A stretch of DNA of 6,930 bases, taken from positions 1 through 6,930 of the forward strand of contig PNJM01000144.1 in the NCBI GenBank assembly GCA_013821865.1, in the 5' to 3' direction. Under the pieces are notes generated by a model. It ran no database searches. It saw only the letters and a program-made list of their open reading frames with translations, and was not told the DNA's origin. Within the stretch, counting starts at the first letter, position 1. Each line of letters begins with the position of its first letter. The translations under genes were made by a program, and so were the position numbers. Origin of the DNA: Rhodocyclaceae bacterium (GTDB lineage: Bacteria > Pseudomonadota > Gammaproteobacteria > Burkholderiales > Rhodocyclaceae). This document shows, piece by piece, positions 1-6,421 of this stretch.

Positions 1-1
1 C

Positions 2-367
2 CGTGTGGAAGGCGGGCGCGACATGGCGGAGTGCAAGGCCGTCGGCTACTCCATTGCCCACTCGCCGCTGGTCAAGACGGCCTTCTTCGCCTCCGACCCC
101 AACCTCGGCCGCATTCTGGCGGCCATCGGCAATGCCGGCATCGGCGACCTCGATGTCACGTGCGTGAAGTTGTGGCTCGATGATGTCCTGGTCTCCGAGA
201 ACGGAGGACGGGCGGCGAGCTACCGCGAGGAAGACGGCGCCCGGATCATGAAACAGGAGGAGATCACGGTGCGCGTCGATCTGGCGCGCGGCAAGGCGCA
301 GGCGACCGTATGGACCTGCGATTTTTCCTACGACTACGTGAAAATCAACGCGGATTACAGGAGCTAG
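2..367 (+). CDS. argJ: ArgJ, bifunctional ornithine acetyltransferase / N-acetylglutamate synthase, C-terminal part
   Basis: This is the last 121 codons of argJ; the 5' part lies outside the window. ArgJ moves the acetyl group from N-acetylornithine to glutamate in the cytoplasmic arginine pathway, and many ArgJ proteins can also make N-acetylglutamate from acetyl-CoA. The visible part carries the family's highly conserved stretch [20 protein letters not shown], followed by the usual C-terminal pattern ([10 protein letters not shown], then [18 protein letters not shown] at the very end). The protein self-cleaves before an internal threonine to give alpha and beta chains; that site is upstream of the window, and this piece belongs to the beta chain. 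It ends in TAG, 24 bases before the stop codon of the convergent apaG. I see no convincing terminator hairpin in that gap. Family assignment is secure; whether the enzyme is mono- or bifunctional cannot be judged here. Confidence 0.96.
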   Translation, partial: RVEGGRDMAECKAVGYSIAHSPLVKTAFFASDPNLGRILAAIGNAGIGDLDVTCVKLWLDDVLVSENGGRAASYREEDGARIMKQEEITVRVDLARGKAQATVWTCDFSYDYVKINADYRS

Positions 368-391
368 CTCGAAACCCGGAACGCGAAACTA

Positions 392-775
392 CTAATGCAG
401 CACCCTCGGTATCGCCAGCGTGAATTCCGCGATCGGCGCCTCGAACTGCGTGCCGTCCTCGGCGACCATCTGGTAGGCGCCGCGCATGGTGCCCACCGGC
501 GTGGTCAGGGCGCAGCCGCTGGTGTATTCGAAGCTCTCGCCCGGCTTGAGCAGGGGCTGGTGGCCGACCACGCCGAGGCCGCGCACTTCCTGCACGTGCG
601 ACTCGGCATCGGTGATGATCCAATGGCGGGATATGAGCTGGGCGGGGATGTTGCCGGTGTTGCGGATGGTGATGTTGTAGGCGAAGACGTAGCGCCCGCT
701 CGGCGGATCCGACTGGTCGGAAAGGTACTGCGTTTCCGTCGTGACACTGATCTCGTATTTTTTGCTTTCGGCCAT
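392..775 (-). CDS. apaG: ApaG family protein (DUF525)
   Basis: This complete 127-residue protein has the usual ApaG length of about 125-130. It shows the family pattern in order: RYVFAYNITIRNTG (about residues 28-41), RHWIITDA (50-57), the glycine-rich VRGLGVVGHQP (64-74, with G66, G68 and G71), then LKPGESFEYTSGCALTTPVGTM-like sequence and a C-terminal AEFTLAIP. Known ApaG proteins fold as a small fibronectin/immunoglobulin-like beta sandwich. The GxGxxG loop has been linked to pyrophosphate-type ligands, and the family is annotated from genetics as affecting Co2+/Mg2+ efflux, but its biochemical role is unsettled. No signal peptide or membrane segment is visible, so it is probably cytoplasmic. 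Upstream of the ATG is only a weak AGGT ribosome site. It is divergent from rpe and convergent with argJ. Confidence 0.95.
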   Translation of the reverse strand: MAESKKYEISVTTETQYLSDQSDPPSGRYVFAYNITIRNTGNIPAQLISRHWIITDAESHVQEVRGLGVVGHQPLLKPGESFEYTSGCALTTPVGTMRGAYQMVAEDGTQFEAPIAEFTLAIPRVLH

Positions 776-851
776 TTACCTATTTGACCGGATTTTGCCC
801 TGAGAGGCAACCAGAGCCCTGATCAGCCGTGTGGGCACGGGAGAGGCCCTC

Positions 852-866
852 TTATGGTTGCCATAA
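852..866. promoter_or_regulatory. 15-bp dyad in the apaG-rpe divergent spacer, possible operator
   Basis: TTATGG, a 3-base spacer TTG, then CCATAA form a perfect 6-bp inverted repeat. It sits in an AT-rich patch of the otherwise GC-rich 156-base spacer between the divergent apaG and rpe start codons. The location suits a regulator or promoter site serving one or both genes. I could not match it to a named operator. No good -35/-10 pair for either gene could be drawn around it; TTGCCA at 858-863 and TAGAAT at 900-905 are the nearest elements, but their spacing is wrong. A separate 7-base inverted pair, GGCAACC (806-812) and GGTTGCC (856-862), is also present. Confidence 0.3.
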
Positions 867-931
867 TTATTTTTGGCCGGCGATGGAGCGAAAAGCGTTT
901 AGAATTCCTGCGCTGACCGAGGGTAAATATC

Positions 932-1612
932 ATGACATTCCGAATCGCACCGAGCATCCTGTCCGCCAACTTCGCCAAGCTGGGCGAGGAAGTGGCCAAC
1001 GTCATCGCGGCCGGCGCCGACTGGATCCACTTCGACGTAATGGACAACCACTACGTGCCGAACCTGACCATCGGTCCGCTGGTGTGCGAGGCGATCCGGC
1101 CGGTCACGGAAGCGCCGATCGACGTGCATCTCATGGTGAAACCGGTGGATCGCATCATTCCCGACTTCGCCAAGGCCGGCGCCAACATCATTACCTTCCA
1201 CCCCGAGGCCTCCGAGCATATCGACCGCTCCCTCGCCCTGATCAAGGAAAGCGGCTGCCGGGCCGGGCTGGTGTTCAACCCCGGCACGCCGCTGCACTAC
1301 CTCGATCACGTCATGGACAAGCTGGACGTCATCCTGCTCATGTCGGTGAACCCCGGCTTCGGCGGCCAGAAGTTCATCCCCGAGACGCTCAACAAGCTGC
1401 GCGCCGTGCGCAAGCGCATCGATGCTTCGGGAGGCGACATCCGGCTGGAGGTGGATGGCGGCGTCAAGGTGGACAACATCGCCGAGATCGCCCGCGCCGG
1501 CGCCGACACCTTCGTCGCCGGCTCTGCCGTCTATGGCGCCGGCAAGGACACCGACCCGCACCGCTACGACACGGTGATCGGCGCCCTGCGCGCCGAACTG
1601 GCGAAGGGCTAG
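932..1612 (+). CDS. rpe: Ribulose-phosphate 3-epimerase
   Basis: Rpe interconverts D-ribulose 5-phosphate and D-xylulose 5-phosphate in the non-oxidative pentose phosphate pathway, and in the Calvin cycle where present. The 226-residue protein has normal family length and TIM-barrel motifs: [10 protein letters not shown] near the N terminus, HFDVMD with metal ligands H33 and D35, DVHLMV with H66, the [13 protein letters not shown] loop (about 141-153), and VDGGV with D175, the second acid/base residue. All the divalent-metal ligands expected for the family are present. The start is supported by GAGGG at 919-923, eight bases before the ATG. gph begins eight bases after the stop, so the two are almost certainly co-transcribed. 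The placement rpe-gph-trpEGDC is familiar from betaproteobacterial genomes. Confidence 0.97.
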   Translation: MTFRIAPSILSANFAKLGEEVANVIAAGADWIHFDVMDNHYVPNLTIGPLVCEAIRPVTEAPIDVHLMVKPVDRIIPDFAKAGANIITFHPEASEHIDRSLALIKESGCRAGLVFNPGTPLHYLDHVMDKLDVILLMSVNPGFGGQKFIPETLNKLRAVRKRIDASGGDIRLEVDGGVKVDNIAEIARAGADTFVAGSAVYGAGKDTDPHRYDTVIGALRAELAKG

Positions 1613-1620
1613 CGCCTTTG

Positions 1621-2283
1621 GTGACCGTCAAAGCCGTTCTCTTCGATCTCGACGGCACGCTGCTCGATACCGCGCCCGACTTGGCCTCCGCAGCCAATGC
1701 CATGCTCGCGGAACTGGGCCGCCCCGGGCACTCGCTTGTAACCATCCGGGATTTCATCGGCAAGGGCATCCCCAACCTCGTCGGCCGCTGTCTTGGCTAC
1801 CCCGGCGAGTCCGCCGCGCCCGATGCCCGGGCGGCGCTCGCGGTATTCAAGCGGCACTACGCGGCCGTGAATGGCCGCCATACGCGCATCTATCCCGGCG
1901 TGAGGGAGGGCGTCGAAGCCATGCGCCGCGCCGGCCTGAAGCTTGCCTGCGTCACCAACAAGGCCGCCGCCTTCACCGAGCCGCTGCTCGAAATCATGGG
2001 CCTGGCGCGCTATCTCGACATGATCGTGAGCGGCGACACCCTGTCGCAGAAGAAACCGCATCCGCTGCCTTTCCTGCACATTTGCGCGAACTTCGGCATC
2101 GAGCCGGGCGAAGCACTCGTCATCGGCGATTCGCGCAACGATGTCGCCGGCGCCCGTGCCGCCGGCTGCCCGGTGTTCTGCGTGCCCTATGGCTACAGCG
2201 AAGGCGAGGACGTGCGCGATCTGGGCTGTGATGCTATAGTTGCCAGCCTTGAAGAGGCGGCGCGCCGCCTCGTTCCGGTCTGA
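1621..2283 (+). CDS. gph: Phosphoglycolate phosphatase (HAD superfamily)
   Basis: Gph hydrolyses 2-phosphoglycolate to glycolate, clearing a product of DNA-end repair and of the Rubisco oxygenase reaction. The 220-residue protein carries the four HAD motifs in order: FDLDGTLLDT with nucleophile D9 and acid/base D11, VTNK with T112, the lysine of QKKPHP (K145), and GDSRNDVAGARAAG with D170 and D174. The helical cap domain between motifs I and II is the size usual for this subfamily. I chose the GTG at 1621, giving MTVKAVLFDLDGT, because it places motif I at the normal distance from the N terminus. A TTG directly before it (1618) is possible, and an upstream reading only runs over rpe in another frame. 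The only purine-rich stretch upstream, GAAGGG, lies inside the rpe end, so translation may be coupled to rpe. Close HAD relatives with other substrates exist, but the context supports Gph. Confidence 0.93.
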   Translation: MTVKAVLFDLDGTLLDTAPDLASAANAMLAELGRPGHSLVTIRDFIGKGIPNLVGRCLGYPGESAAPDARAALAVFKRHYAAVNGRHTRIYPGVREGVEAMRRAGLKLACVTNKAAAFTEPLLEIMGLARYLDMIVSGDTLSQKKPHPLPFLHICANFGIEPGEALVIGDSRNDVAGARAAGCPVFCVPYGYSEGEDVRDLGCDAIVASLEEAARRLVPV

Positions 2284-2299
2284 AGTCGAAACACATGTT

Positions 2300-2386
2300 G
2301 TGATCCACAAAAACCTGAAACTCGTGAGGAAGTACGCCGTCGGCGGGGAGGCTTGGCCCTGGCGACCCTGGCATGCCTGGCACTGA
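2300..2386 (+). CDS. trpL: trp operon leader peptide, Trp-rich
   Basis: A 28-codon ORF begins with GTG and ends with TGA, between gph and trpE. Its C-terminal residues read [10 protein letters not shown], so four UGG codons (2354, 2360, 2369 and 2378) fall within the last ten sense codons. That density just upstream of an anthranilate synthase gene is the hallmark of an attenuation leader: a ribosome short of Trp-tRNA stalls there and changes the folding of the following RNA. The N-terminal part is basic ([11 protein letters not shown]). The stop codon lies in the loop of a hairpin with arms GGCAC (2379-2383) and GTGCC (2388-2392). The start is uncertain: no clear ribosome site precedes GTG 2300, and GTG 2324 in the same frame would give 20 residues. 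Identification rests on codon content and position, not on a known homologue. Confidence 0.78.
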   Translation: MIHKNLKLVRKYAVGGEAWPWRPWHAWH

Positions 2387-2458
2387 GGTGCCCCGGCAGA
2401 TCCTGTCCTGAGCTTGTCGAAGGACTTGGCCTGCGTCCTCTTCGTTGTACAGTGTTTT
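2375..2458 (+). promoter_or_regulatory. Probable trp attenuator region of the trpE leader RNA
   Basis: Downstream of the Trp codons the RNA can form several hairpins. The first is GCC-GGCAC, loop TGAG, GTGCC-GGC (2375-2397, small internal mismatch). The next two compete: GTCCT (2405-2409) can pair with AGGAC (2421-2425), or the overlapping GAAGGAC (2419-2425) can pair with GTCCTCTTC (2435-2443, one bulged base). Because both use AGGAC, only one can form at a time, the expected logic of an antiterminator/terminator switch. The weak point is the lack of a strong U-run; only TTTT at 2455-2458 follows, 11 bases beyond the last stem. The region is called by position and pairing; a folding calculation was not possible. 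Confidence 0.5.
2405..2425. repeat. Dispersed repeat-like imperfect palindrome in the trpE leader
   Basis: A 21-base imperfect palindrome with arms GTCCT and AGGAC and the core GAGCTTGTCGA. The core matches the motif TCCTGAGCTTGTCGAAGGA, which I recognise as a very common short intergenic repeat in many proteobacterial genomes. In spurious reverse-strand translations it yields telltale peptides such as PSTSSGQ and FDKLRTG. Next to the core, G-A/G-A positions oppose each other, so the stem is 5 bp plus tandem G.A mismatches and a G-C pair. Only one copy is in the window, so its repeat status rests on recognition rather than comparison here. Confidence 0.65.
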
Positions 2459-2469
2459 GTGGAGTCATG

Positions 2470-3945
2470 ATGACCGAAGCCGAATTCAATCAGCTGGCCG
2501 CCCAGGGCTATAACCGCATCCCGGTGACCCTGGATACCTTCGCCGACCTCGACACCCCGCTGTCGATCTACCTCAAGCTGGCCGACCGCTCCTATACCTA
2601 CCTGCTCGAATCGGTGCAGGGAGGGGAGCGCTTCGGCCGCTACTCGTTCATCGGCCTGTCCGCGCCGACGCGCATCGCCGCCTACGGTCGCAACGTCATG
2701 GTGCTCACCGGCAACCGCATCGCCGAGCAATGCTCCGACTGCGACCCGCTTGCCTTTATCGGCGAATACATGGGTCGCTTCAGGCTGGCGCCGCGCGAAG
2801 GATTGCCGCGCTTCTGCGGCGGCCTGGTCGGCAGCTTCGGTTACGACACGGTGCGCTACATCGAGCCGAAGCTGGCAAAGACAGGCAAGCCGGACGACAT
2901 CGGTACGCCCGACATCCTGCTTCTGCTTTCCGAGGAAATCGCCGTCGTCGACAACCTCTCCGGCAAGCTGACGCTGGTGGTGTATGCCGAGCCGGGCGTG
3001 CCGGGGGCCTTCAAGCGGGCGCAGGAACGGCTCAGGGAACTGCTCGCCAAATTGCGCGAGCCGGTGGCGATCCCCGTCGAGCGGCCCGCCCCGCCGCAGG
3101 AAGCGGCCTCGGGCTTCGGCGAGGAGCCGTTCAAGCAGGCCGTGGCGCGCGCCAAGGAATACATCGTGGATGGCGACATCATGCAGGTCGTGCTGTCGCA
3201 GCGCCTCTCCAAGCCTTTCGCCGCCACGCCGCTGGCGCTCTACCGGGCGCTGCGCACGCTGAATCCCTCGCCCTATATGTTCTACTTCGACTTCGAGGAC
3301 TTCCACGTCGTCGGCGCCTCGCCTGAGATCCTGGTGCGGCTGGAAAACGACACGGTCACCTTGCGCCCCATCGCCGGCACGCGCAAGCGCGGGCGGACGG
3401 CCGAGGAGGATGCTGCCCTTGCGGACGAACTGCTTGCCGACGAGAAGGAGCGCGCCGAGCACCTCATGCTGCTCGATCTCGGCCGCAACGACGTTGGCCG
3501 CGTCGCCCGGACCGGCAGCGTGAAGGTGACCGAGCAGTTCGTCATCGAGCGCTACTCCCACGTGATGCACATCGTCTCCAGCGTCGAGGGGCAGTTGAAG
3601 CCCGGGCTGGATGCGCTCGCCGTGCTGCGCGCCACCTTCCCGGCCGGCACCGTGTCGGGCGCGCCCAAGGTGCGGGCGATGGAGATCATCGACGAGCTGG
3701 AGCCGGTCAAGCGAGGCATCTACGCCGGCGCCGTCGGCTATCTCGGTTTCCATGGCGACATGGACTTGGCCATCGCCATCCGCACCGCGCTGGTCAAGGA
3801 TGGCCAGCTGCACGTCCAGGCCGGCGCCGGCATCGTCGCCGATTCCGATCCGGCCTCCGAATGGCAGGAGACGCAGAACAAGGCGCGCGCCCTGCTGCGG
3901 GCAGCCGAGATGGCCGAATCGGGCCTCGACACCCGGCTGAGTTGA
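2470..3945 (+). CDS. trpE: Anthranilate synthase component I
   Basis: TrpE converts chorismate to anthranilate using ammonia delivered by TrpG, the first committed step of tryptophan synthesis. The 491-residue length is normal. The N-terminal domain carries LLES (45-48), part of the tryptophan feedback-binding site, and NPSPYM (265-270), also linked to feedback control, so the enzyme is probably Trp-inhibited. The chorismate-binding domain shows PIAGTRKRG (300-308), [11 protein letters not shown] (about 336-346), [19 protein letters not shown] (from G393) and GAGIV (452-456), all typical of active TrpE. Two adjacent ATGs exist at 2467 and 2470. GGAG at 2461-2464 lies 2 bases from the first and 5 from the second, so I use the second. 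An open frame extends to about 2353, but that part is leader and repeat sequence. trpG follows after nine bases. PabB is the alternative family, but the trpGDC context decides for TrpE. Confidence 0.97.
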   Translation: MTEAEFNQLAAQGYNRIPVTLDTFADLDTPLSIYLKLADRSYTYLLESVQGGERFGRYSFIGLSAPTRIAAYGRNVMVLTGNRIAEQCSDCDPLAFIGEYMGRFRLAPREGLPRFCGGLVGSFGYDTVRYIEPKLAKTGKPDDIGTPDILLLLSEEIAVVDNLSGKLTLVVYAEPGVPGAFKRAQERLRELLAKLREPVAIPVERPAPPQEAASGFGEEPFKQAVARAKEYIVDGDIMQVVLSQRLSKPFAATPLALYRALRTLNPSPYMFYFDFEDFHVVGASPEILVRLENDTVTLRPIAGTRKRGRTAEEDAALADELLADEKERAEHLMLLDLGRNDVGRVARTGSVKVTEQFVIERYSHVMHIVSSVEGQLKPGLDALAVLRATFPAGTVSGAPKVRAMEIIDELEPVKRGIYAGAVGYLGFHGDMDLAIAIRTALVKDGQLHVQAGAGIVADSDPASEWQETQNKARALLRAAEMAESGLDTRLS

Positions 3946-3954
3946 GGAGGCGCC

Positions 3955-4524
3955 ATGCTGCTGATGATCGATAACTACGACTCCTTCACCTACAACCTGG
4001 TGCAGTATTTCAGCGAACTGGGCGAGGAAGTGCGCGTCTTCCGCAACGACGAGATCACGCTGGACGAGATCGCGCGGCTCGCGCCGGCGCGCATCGTCGT
4101 CTCGCCCGGCCCGTGCTCGCCCGCCGAGGCCGGCATCTCGGTGCCGGCGATCCGCGCCTTTGCCGGGAAGGTGCCCCTGCTCGGCGTCTGCCTCGGCCAT
4201 CAGAGCATCGGCGCGGCCTTCGGCGGAAAAATCGTGCACGCCCGCCAGCTCATGCACGGAAAGATCTCGCCGGTGCATCACGCCGGCACGGGCGTCTTCC
4301 GCGGCCTGCCCAACCCCTTCACCGCCACGCGCTACCACTCGCTCGCCATCGAGCGCGCCTCCCTGCCGGCCTGCCTGGAAGTGACGGCGTGGACGCAGGA
4401 CGGCGAGATCATGGGTGTGCGCCACCGCGAAGTCGCCGTGGAAGGCGTGCAGTTCCACCCCGAATCCATCCGCACCGAACATGGCCACCGCCTGTTGGAG
4501 AACTTTTTGGAGCAAGGACGATGA
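3955..4524 (+). CDS. trpG: Anthranilate synthase component II, glutamine amidotransferase
   Basis: TrpG is a class I glutamine amidotransferase that releases ammonia from glutamine for TrpE. The 189-residue protein starts [19 protein letters not shown], typical of TrpG/PabA. It has the oxyanion loop SPGPCSP, the nucleophile in GVCLGHQ (C79), and the HPES motif with H168 and E170 completing the triad. The [10 protein letters not shown] region and RYHSLAIE are also standard. It is a stand-alone amidotransferase, not fused to TrpD as in enterics. A strong ribosome site, GAGGAGG (3944-3950), ends four bases before the ATG and overlaps the trpE stop codon, suggesting coupled, near-equal synthesis of the two subunits. 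In many bacteria one such subunit also serves 4-amino-4-deoxychorismate synthase (PabB) for folate; whether that holds here cannot be seen. The TGA overlaps the trpD ATG as ATGA. Confidence 0.97.
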   Translation: MLLMIDNYDSFTYNLVQYFSELGEEVRVFRNDEITLDEIARLAPARIVVSPGPCSPAEAGISVPAIRAFAGKVPLLGVCLGHQSIGAAFGGKIVHARQLMHGKISPVHHAGTGVFRGLPNPFTATRYHSLAIERASLPACLEVTAWTQDGEIMGVRHREVAVEGVQFHPESIRTEHGHRLLENFLEQGR

Positions 4525-5546
4525 TCACTCCCCAGGAAGCTCTGCAACGCACCATCGAGCACCGCGAGATTTTCCACGACGAGATGCTGCACCTCATGCG
4601 GCAGATCATGGGCGGAGAGATCACGCCGCTGATGGTGGCGGCCATTCTCACCGGCCTGCGCGTCAAGAAGGAAACGATCGGCGAGATTTCCGCTGCGGCC
4701 AAGGTGATGCGCGAGCTGTGCACCCGCGTCGAAGTGCCGCACAACGCGCACTTCGTCGATGTCGTCGGCACCGGCGGCGATTCGGCCCACACCTTCAACA
4801 TCTCCACCGCCTCCGCCTTCGTCGCGGCGGCGGCGGGTGCCACAGTGGCCAAGCACGGCAACCGCAGCGTGTCCTCCAAGTCCGGCTCGGCCGACGTGCT
4901 GGAAGTGCTGGGCGCGCGAATCGACCTGCAGGCGCCGCAGGTGGCCGAGTGCATCCAGGCCACCGGCATGGGCTTCATGTTCGCCCCCAACCACCACCCG
5001 GCCATGAAGAACGTCGCGCCGGTCCGCCGCGAAATGGGCGTGCGCACCATTTTCAACATCCTCGGCCCGCTCACCAACCCGGCCGGCGCGCCCAACACCC
5101 TGATGGGCGTGTTCCATCCCGATCTGGTCGGCATCCAGGTGCGCGTCATGCGCGAGCTGGGCGCCGACCACGTCATGGTGGTCTGGGGCAAGGACGGCAT
5201 GGACGAGATATCGCTCGGCGCGGCGACCATGGTCGGCGAGCTGAAGAACGGCGAGATCGTCGAGTACGAGATCCATCCCGAGGACTACGGCCTGCAGATG
5301 GTGTCCAACCGCGGCCTGCGCGTCGCCGACGCCACCGAATCGAAAGAGATGGTGCTGGAGGCGCTGTCCAACACCCCCGGCACGCCGCGCGAGATCGTCA
5401 CCCTGAACGCCGGCGCCGCGCTTTACACGGCGAATATCGCCGACACGGTCGCCGACGGCATCGCCCGGGCGCGCGAGGCAATCGCCAGCGGCGCTGCGCG
5501 GGCGAAGCTCGACGAGTTCGTAGCATTTACCCAGAAGTGCAAATGA
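4521..5546 (+). CDS. trpD: Anthranilate phosphoribosyltransferase
   Basis: TrpD joins anthranilate to phosphoribosyl pyrophosphate, giving N-(5-phosphoribosyl)anthranilate. The 341-residue length is typical of the stand-alone enzyme. The visible motifs are those of the family: the PRPP-binding glycine loop GTGGD (83-87), the NISTAS stretch just after it, [18 protein letters not shown] (from K111), the anthranilate-site sequence [24 protein letters not shown], and [14 protein letters not shown]. The helical N-terminal domain [10 protein letters not shown] is also normal. The ATG shares an ATGA with the trpG stop, and AAGGA lies about five bases upstream inside trpG, so translation is coupled. 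The stop likewise overlaps the trpC start. Nothing in the protein looks truncated or unusual. Confidence 0.97.
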   Translation: MITPQEALQRTIEHREIFHDEMLHLMRQIMGGEITPLMVAAILTGLRVKKETIGEISAAAKVMRELCTRVEVPHNAHFVDVVGTGGDSAHTFNISTASAFVAAAAGATVAKHGNRSVSSKSGSADVLEVLGARIDLQAPQVAECIQATGMGFMFAPNHHPAMKNVAPVRREMGVRTIFNILGPLTNPAGAPNTLMGVFHPDLVGIQVRVMRELGADHVMVVWGKDGMDEISLGAATMVGELKNGEIVEYEIHPEDYGLQMVSNRGLRVADATESKEMVLEALSNTPGTPREIVTLNAGAALYTANIADTVADGIARAREAIASGAARAKLDEFVAFTQKCK

Positions 5547-6376
5547 GCGACATCCTGCAGAAGATTCTTGCAGTAAAGCACGAGGAAATCGCCGCGGCGC
5601 AATCGCAAAAACCGCTCGCCGCCGTGCGCGCCGAGGCGGAAGCCCAGCCCCCGGCGCGGGATTTTGTCGGCGCCATCCGCGCCAGGCTCGCCATCGGCAA
5701 GCCGGCGGTGATTGCCGAGATCAAGAAGGCCAGCCCGTCGAAAGGCGTGCTGCGCGCGGATTTCCGGCCGGCTGAGATTGCCGCCTCCTACGCCGCCCAT
5801 GGCGCTGCCTGCTTGTCAGTGCTGACTGACCGTCAGTTTTTCCAGGGTGCGCCGGAATACCTCGTTGCCGCGCGAGCCGCCTGCGATCTGCCGGTGCTGC
5901 GCAAGGATTTCATGGTCGATGCCTGGCAGGTCCACGAGGCGCGGGCGATGGGCGCCGACTGCATCCTGCTCATCGTCGCCGCATTCCTACCCCCTCTCCC
6001 CGGCGGGGAAAGGGCGGGGGAGAGGGCGGCGGTTGCCCGCATGCGCGAACTGGAATCCCTCGCCCGCACCCTCGGCATGACCGTGCTGGTCGAGGTTCAC
6101 AACGCCGCCGAACTCGACCTTGCCCTGCAACTGCAAACCCCGCTCATCGGCATCAACAACCGTAACCTGCGCACGTTCGAAGTGTCGCTCGATACCACGC
6201 TCGGACAGCTCGCGCGCATTCCGGCCGGCCGCATCGTCGTTACCGAGAGCGGCATCGTCAAGACCAAAGACGTCGACCTGATGCGGCAGAACGGCGTGAA
6301 TGCCTTCCTGGTCGGCGAGGCCTTCATGCGAGTGCCCGATCCGGGAGTGGAGTTGGGGCGGCTGTTCGGCCGCTAG
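5543..6376 (+). CDS. trpC: Indole-3-glycerol phosphate synthase with an in-frame palindrome insertion
   Basis: TrpC closes the indole ring, converting 1-(2-carboxyphenylamino)-1-deoxyribulose 5-phosphate to indole-3-glycerol phosphate. It is a single-function TIM barrel here, with no TrpF domain. Active-site motifs are present in order: [11 protein letters not shown] (E59, K61, S64), LRKDF (general-acid K121), VEVHN (E184), GINNRNL (N205) and TESGI (E235, S236), then FLVGEAFMR. The protein is 277 residues; from memory betaproteobacterial TrpC proteins are about 260-268. The excess lies at residues 148-164 ([17 protein letters not shown]) where relatives have about four residues, in the loop between strand 4 and helix 4, on the active-site side of the barrel. 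That segment is encoded by a GC-rich palindrome (5992-6026). Frame and catalytic residues are intact, so I predict a working enzyme. The start overlaps the trpD stop as ATGA. Confidence 0.95.
   Translation: MSDILQKILAVKHEEIAAAQSQKPLAAVRAEAEAQPPARDFVGAIRARLAIGKPAVIAEIKKASPSKGVLRADFRPAEIAASYAAHGAACLSVLTDRQFFQGAPEYLVAARAACDLPVLRKDFMVDAWQVHEARAMGADCILLIVAAFLPPLPGGERAGERAAVARMRELESLARTLGMTVLVEVHNAAELDLALQLQTPLIGINNRNLRTFEVSLDTTLGQLARIPAGRIVVTESGIVKTKDVDLMRQNGVNAFLVGEAFMRVPDPGVELGRLFGR
5992..6026. repeat. REP-like palindrome inserted in frame in trpC
   Basis: Perfect 10-bp arms, CCCTCTCCCC (5992-6001) and GGGGAGAGGG (6017-6026), flank a 15-base loop that itself contains a smaller hairpin TCCCC-GGC-GGGGA (5997-6009). 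I recognise this pattern as a common dispersed palindromic repeat of proteobacterial genomes; its reverse strand here reads [13 protein letters not shown], a peptide typical of spurious translations of such repeats. Relative to the expected TrpC sequence, about 42 bases (14 codons) are extra, so the reading frame is kept. The exact insertion edges cannot be set without an alignment. Confidence 0.72.
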
Positions 6377-6385
6377 CCACCGCCG

Positions 6386-6421
6386 CAACATGGTATTGCG
6401 CCTCAGCGCAATACCATGTTG
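6386..6421. terminator. Perfect 16-bp inverted repeat, likely bidirectional terminator of trpC and proB
   Basis: CAACATGGTATTGCGC (6386-6401), loop CTCA, then GCGCAATACCATGTTG (6406-6421) form a perfect 16-bp stem with a 4-base loop, starting ten bases after the trpC stop. The right arm is the end of the proB coding sequence (its last five codons, NMVLR, plus one base), and the proB stop codon occupies the last three loop bases (6403-6405). It lies between two convergent genes, so a two-way transcription barrier is the natural reading. Neither side has a U-run, so it is not a textbook intrinsic terminator; it could instead act as a 3' RNA-end stabiliser or with Rho. Confidence 0.68.

Noticed and set aside
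361..370. 10-base palindrome GAGCTAGCTC at the argJ stop codon, as a terminator
   Set aside because: It has no loop or T-run and is too short to form a stable RNA hairpin; probably chance.
829..1620. N-terminal extension of gph reading through rpe in another frame
   Set aside because: The stretch is Arg-rich out-of-frame sequence over rpe; the HAD motif I begins right after GTG 1621, as expected for a native start.
2235..2240. TATAGT near the end of gph as a -10 box for a separate trp promoter
   Set aside because: It is one base from consensus and sits well ahead of the leader ORF, but no -35-like hexamer lies 16-18 bases upstream (GTGCGC at the right place). The operon may be read from rpe or from a promoter I cannot recognise.
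2353..2469. Upstream extension of trpE
   Set aside because: The frame is open but covers the leader peptide, hairpins and dispersed repeat, and has no TrpE-like sequence; GGAG at 2461-2464 supports the start at 2470.
1609..4515. Reverse-strand open frame of 968 codons across gph, trpE and trpG
   Set aside because: It is antisense to three clearly conserved genes, has a low-complexity Gly/Ala/Arg/His/Asp-rich composition typical of the complementary frame of GC-rich coding DNA, and matches no recognisable family.
4113..4520. Trp-region frame joined to trpD giving a 477-residue fusion-like protein
   Set aside because: The added N-terminal part is an out-of-frame reading of trpG; TrpG itself is intact in its own frame, and trpD starts at the ATGA overlap.
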